A stretch of 5,821 bases of DNA from an uncultured Selenomonadaceae bacterium (GTDB taxonomy: Bacteria > Bacillota_C > Negativicutes > Selenomonadales > Selenomonadaceae). The notes under the pieces are model-generated. The model worked only from the letters and a program-made list of their open reading frames with translations, was not told where the DNA came from and did no database searches. Both the position numbers and the translations under genes were made by a program. Positions within the stretch are counted from its first letter, which is position 1; the number at the start of each line of letters is the position of its first letter. The stretch covers positions 1-5,821 of the forward strand of contig CAMIWP010000088.1 in NCBI GenBank assembly GCA_946402475.1, read 5' to 3'. Shown here in pieces: positions 5,781 through 5,821 of this stretch.

Positions 5781-5821
5781 TGTTTGGGAGACAACTGTAT
5801 TCTTGCCCCAAGCTGTCCACT

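Larger units (their letters stand above)
5611..5821. other. Upstream leader region with no confident gene
   Basis: This 211-base stretch precedes the first gene of the cluster. It holds an AT-rich segment at about 5728-5757, a run of ten C's at 5758-5767 (ten G's in the direction of transcription) and a small hairpin at 5767-5780. The AT-rich segment stands out against the GC-rich coding DNA and is the most likely place for the operon promoter. I could not find a convincing pair of -35 and -10 boxes at normal spacing: a TTGACC reads on the minus strand near 5730, but no good -10 follows at 16-18 bases. On the minus strand one frame is open from 5819 to 5607 and ends in a TGA overlapping the first gene's ATG. 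Its translation does not resemble any protein I know. Confidence 0.5.

Noticed and set aside
5780..5821. Right-edge sequence considered as an insertion-sequence end
   Set aside because: No matching inverted repeat, target duplication or transposase fragment is visible in the window.
1..5821. CRISPR arrays, tRNA or rRNA genes
   Set aside because: No regularly spaced repeats and no cloverleaf or rRNA-like sequence were seen on either strand.

Overview
This 5.8 kb window carries a tight, same-strand gene cluster (all genes on the minus strand, transcribed from high to low coordinates). It looks like the nucleotide-precursor section of a cell-surface polymer locus, either a capsule or a teichoic-acid-like polyol-phosphate polymer. 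The coding DNA is GC-rich (roughly 60% by eye) with GGAGG-type ribosome binding sites. The gene set (TagD-like cytidylyltransferase, IspD/TarI-like cytidylyltransferase, CDP-glycerol glycerophosphotransferase family member) points to a GC-rich Firmicute-type anaerobe such as a Lachnospiraceae-like or related bacterium. The taxon is inference from gene content and composition only.

Layout in transcription order: (1) 5611-5821, non-coding or uncertain leader with an AT-rich stretch, a run of ten C's and a small hairpin; (2) 5610-4264, calcineurin-like metallophosphoesterase with an extra N-terminal domain; (3) 4267-2897, a fusion of a TagD-like glycerol-3-phosphate cytidylyltransferase domain to a Gfo/Idh/MocA oxidoreductase domain; (4) 2916-2149, cytoplasmic glycerophosphodiester phosphodiesterase (GDPD); (5) 2129-1398, IspD/TarI-family cytidylyltransferase; (6) 1380-340, NAD-dependent epimerase/dehydratase-type short-chain dehydrogenase; (7) 337 to the window edge, the start of a CDP-glycerol glycerophosphotransferase-like protein. 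Its family resemblance fades around position 100, where the DNA turns AT-rich. Junctions are a 4-base ATGA overlap, a 20-base overlap, then gaps of 19, 17 and 2 bases, so this is very probably one transcript.

Working model (inference): the two cytidylyltransferases activate two different polyol phosphates as CDP-glycerol-like and CDP-pentitol/hexitol-like donors. The fused oxidoreductase domain and the epimerase-like protein supply or modify the polyol. GDPD and the metallophosphoesterase recycle or edit phosphodiester intermediates. The glycerophosphotransferase-type enzyme uses a CDP-polyol to build the polymer. The most unusual points are the cytidylyltransferase-oxidoreductase fusion, the pairing of a TarI-like enzyme with an extended-SDR protein instead of TarJ, and the apparent break at the left edge.
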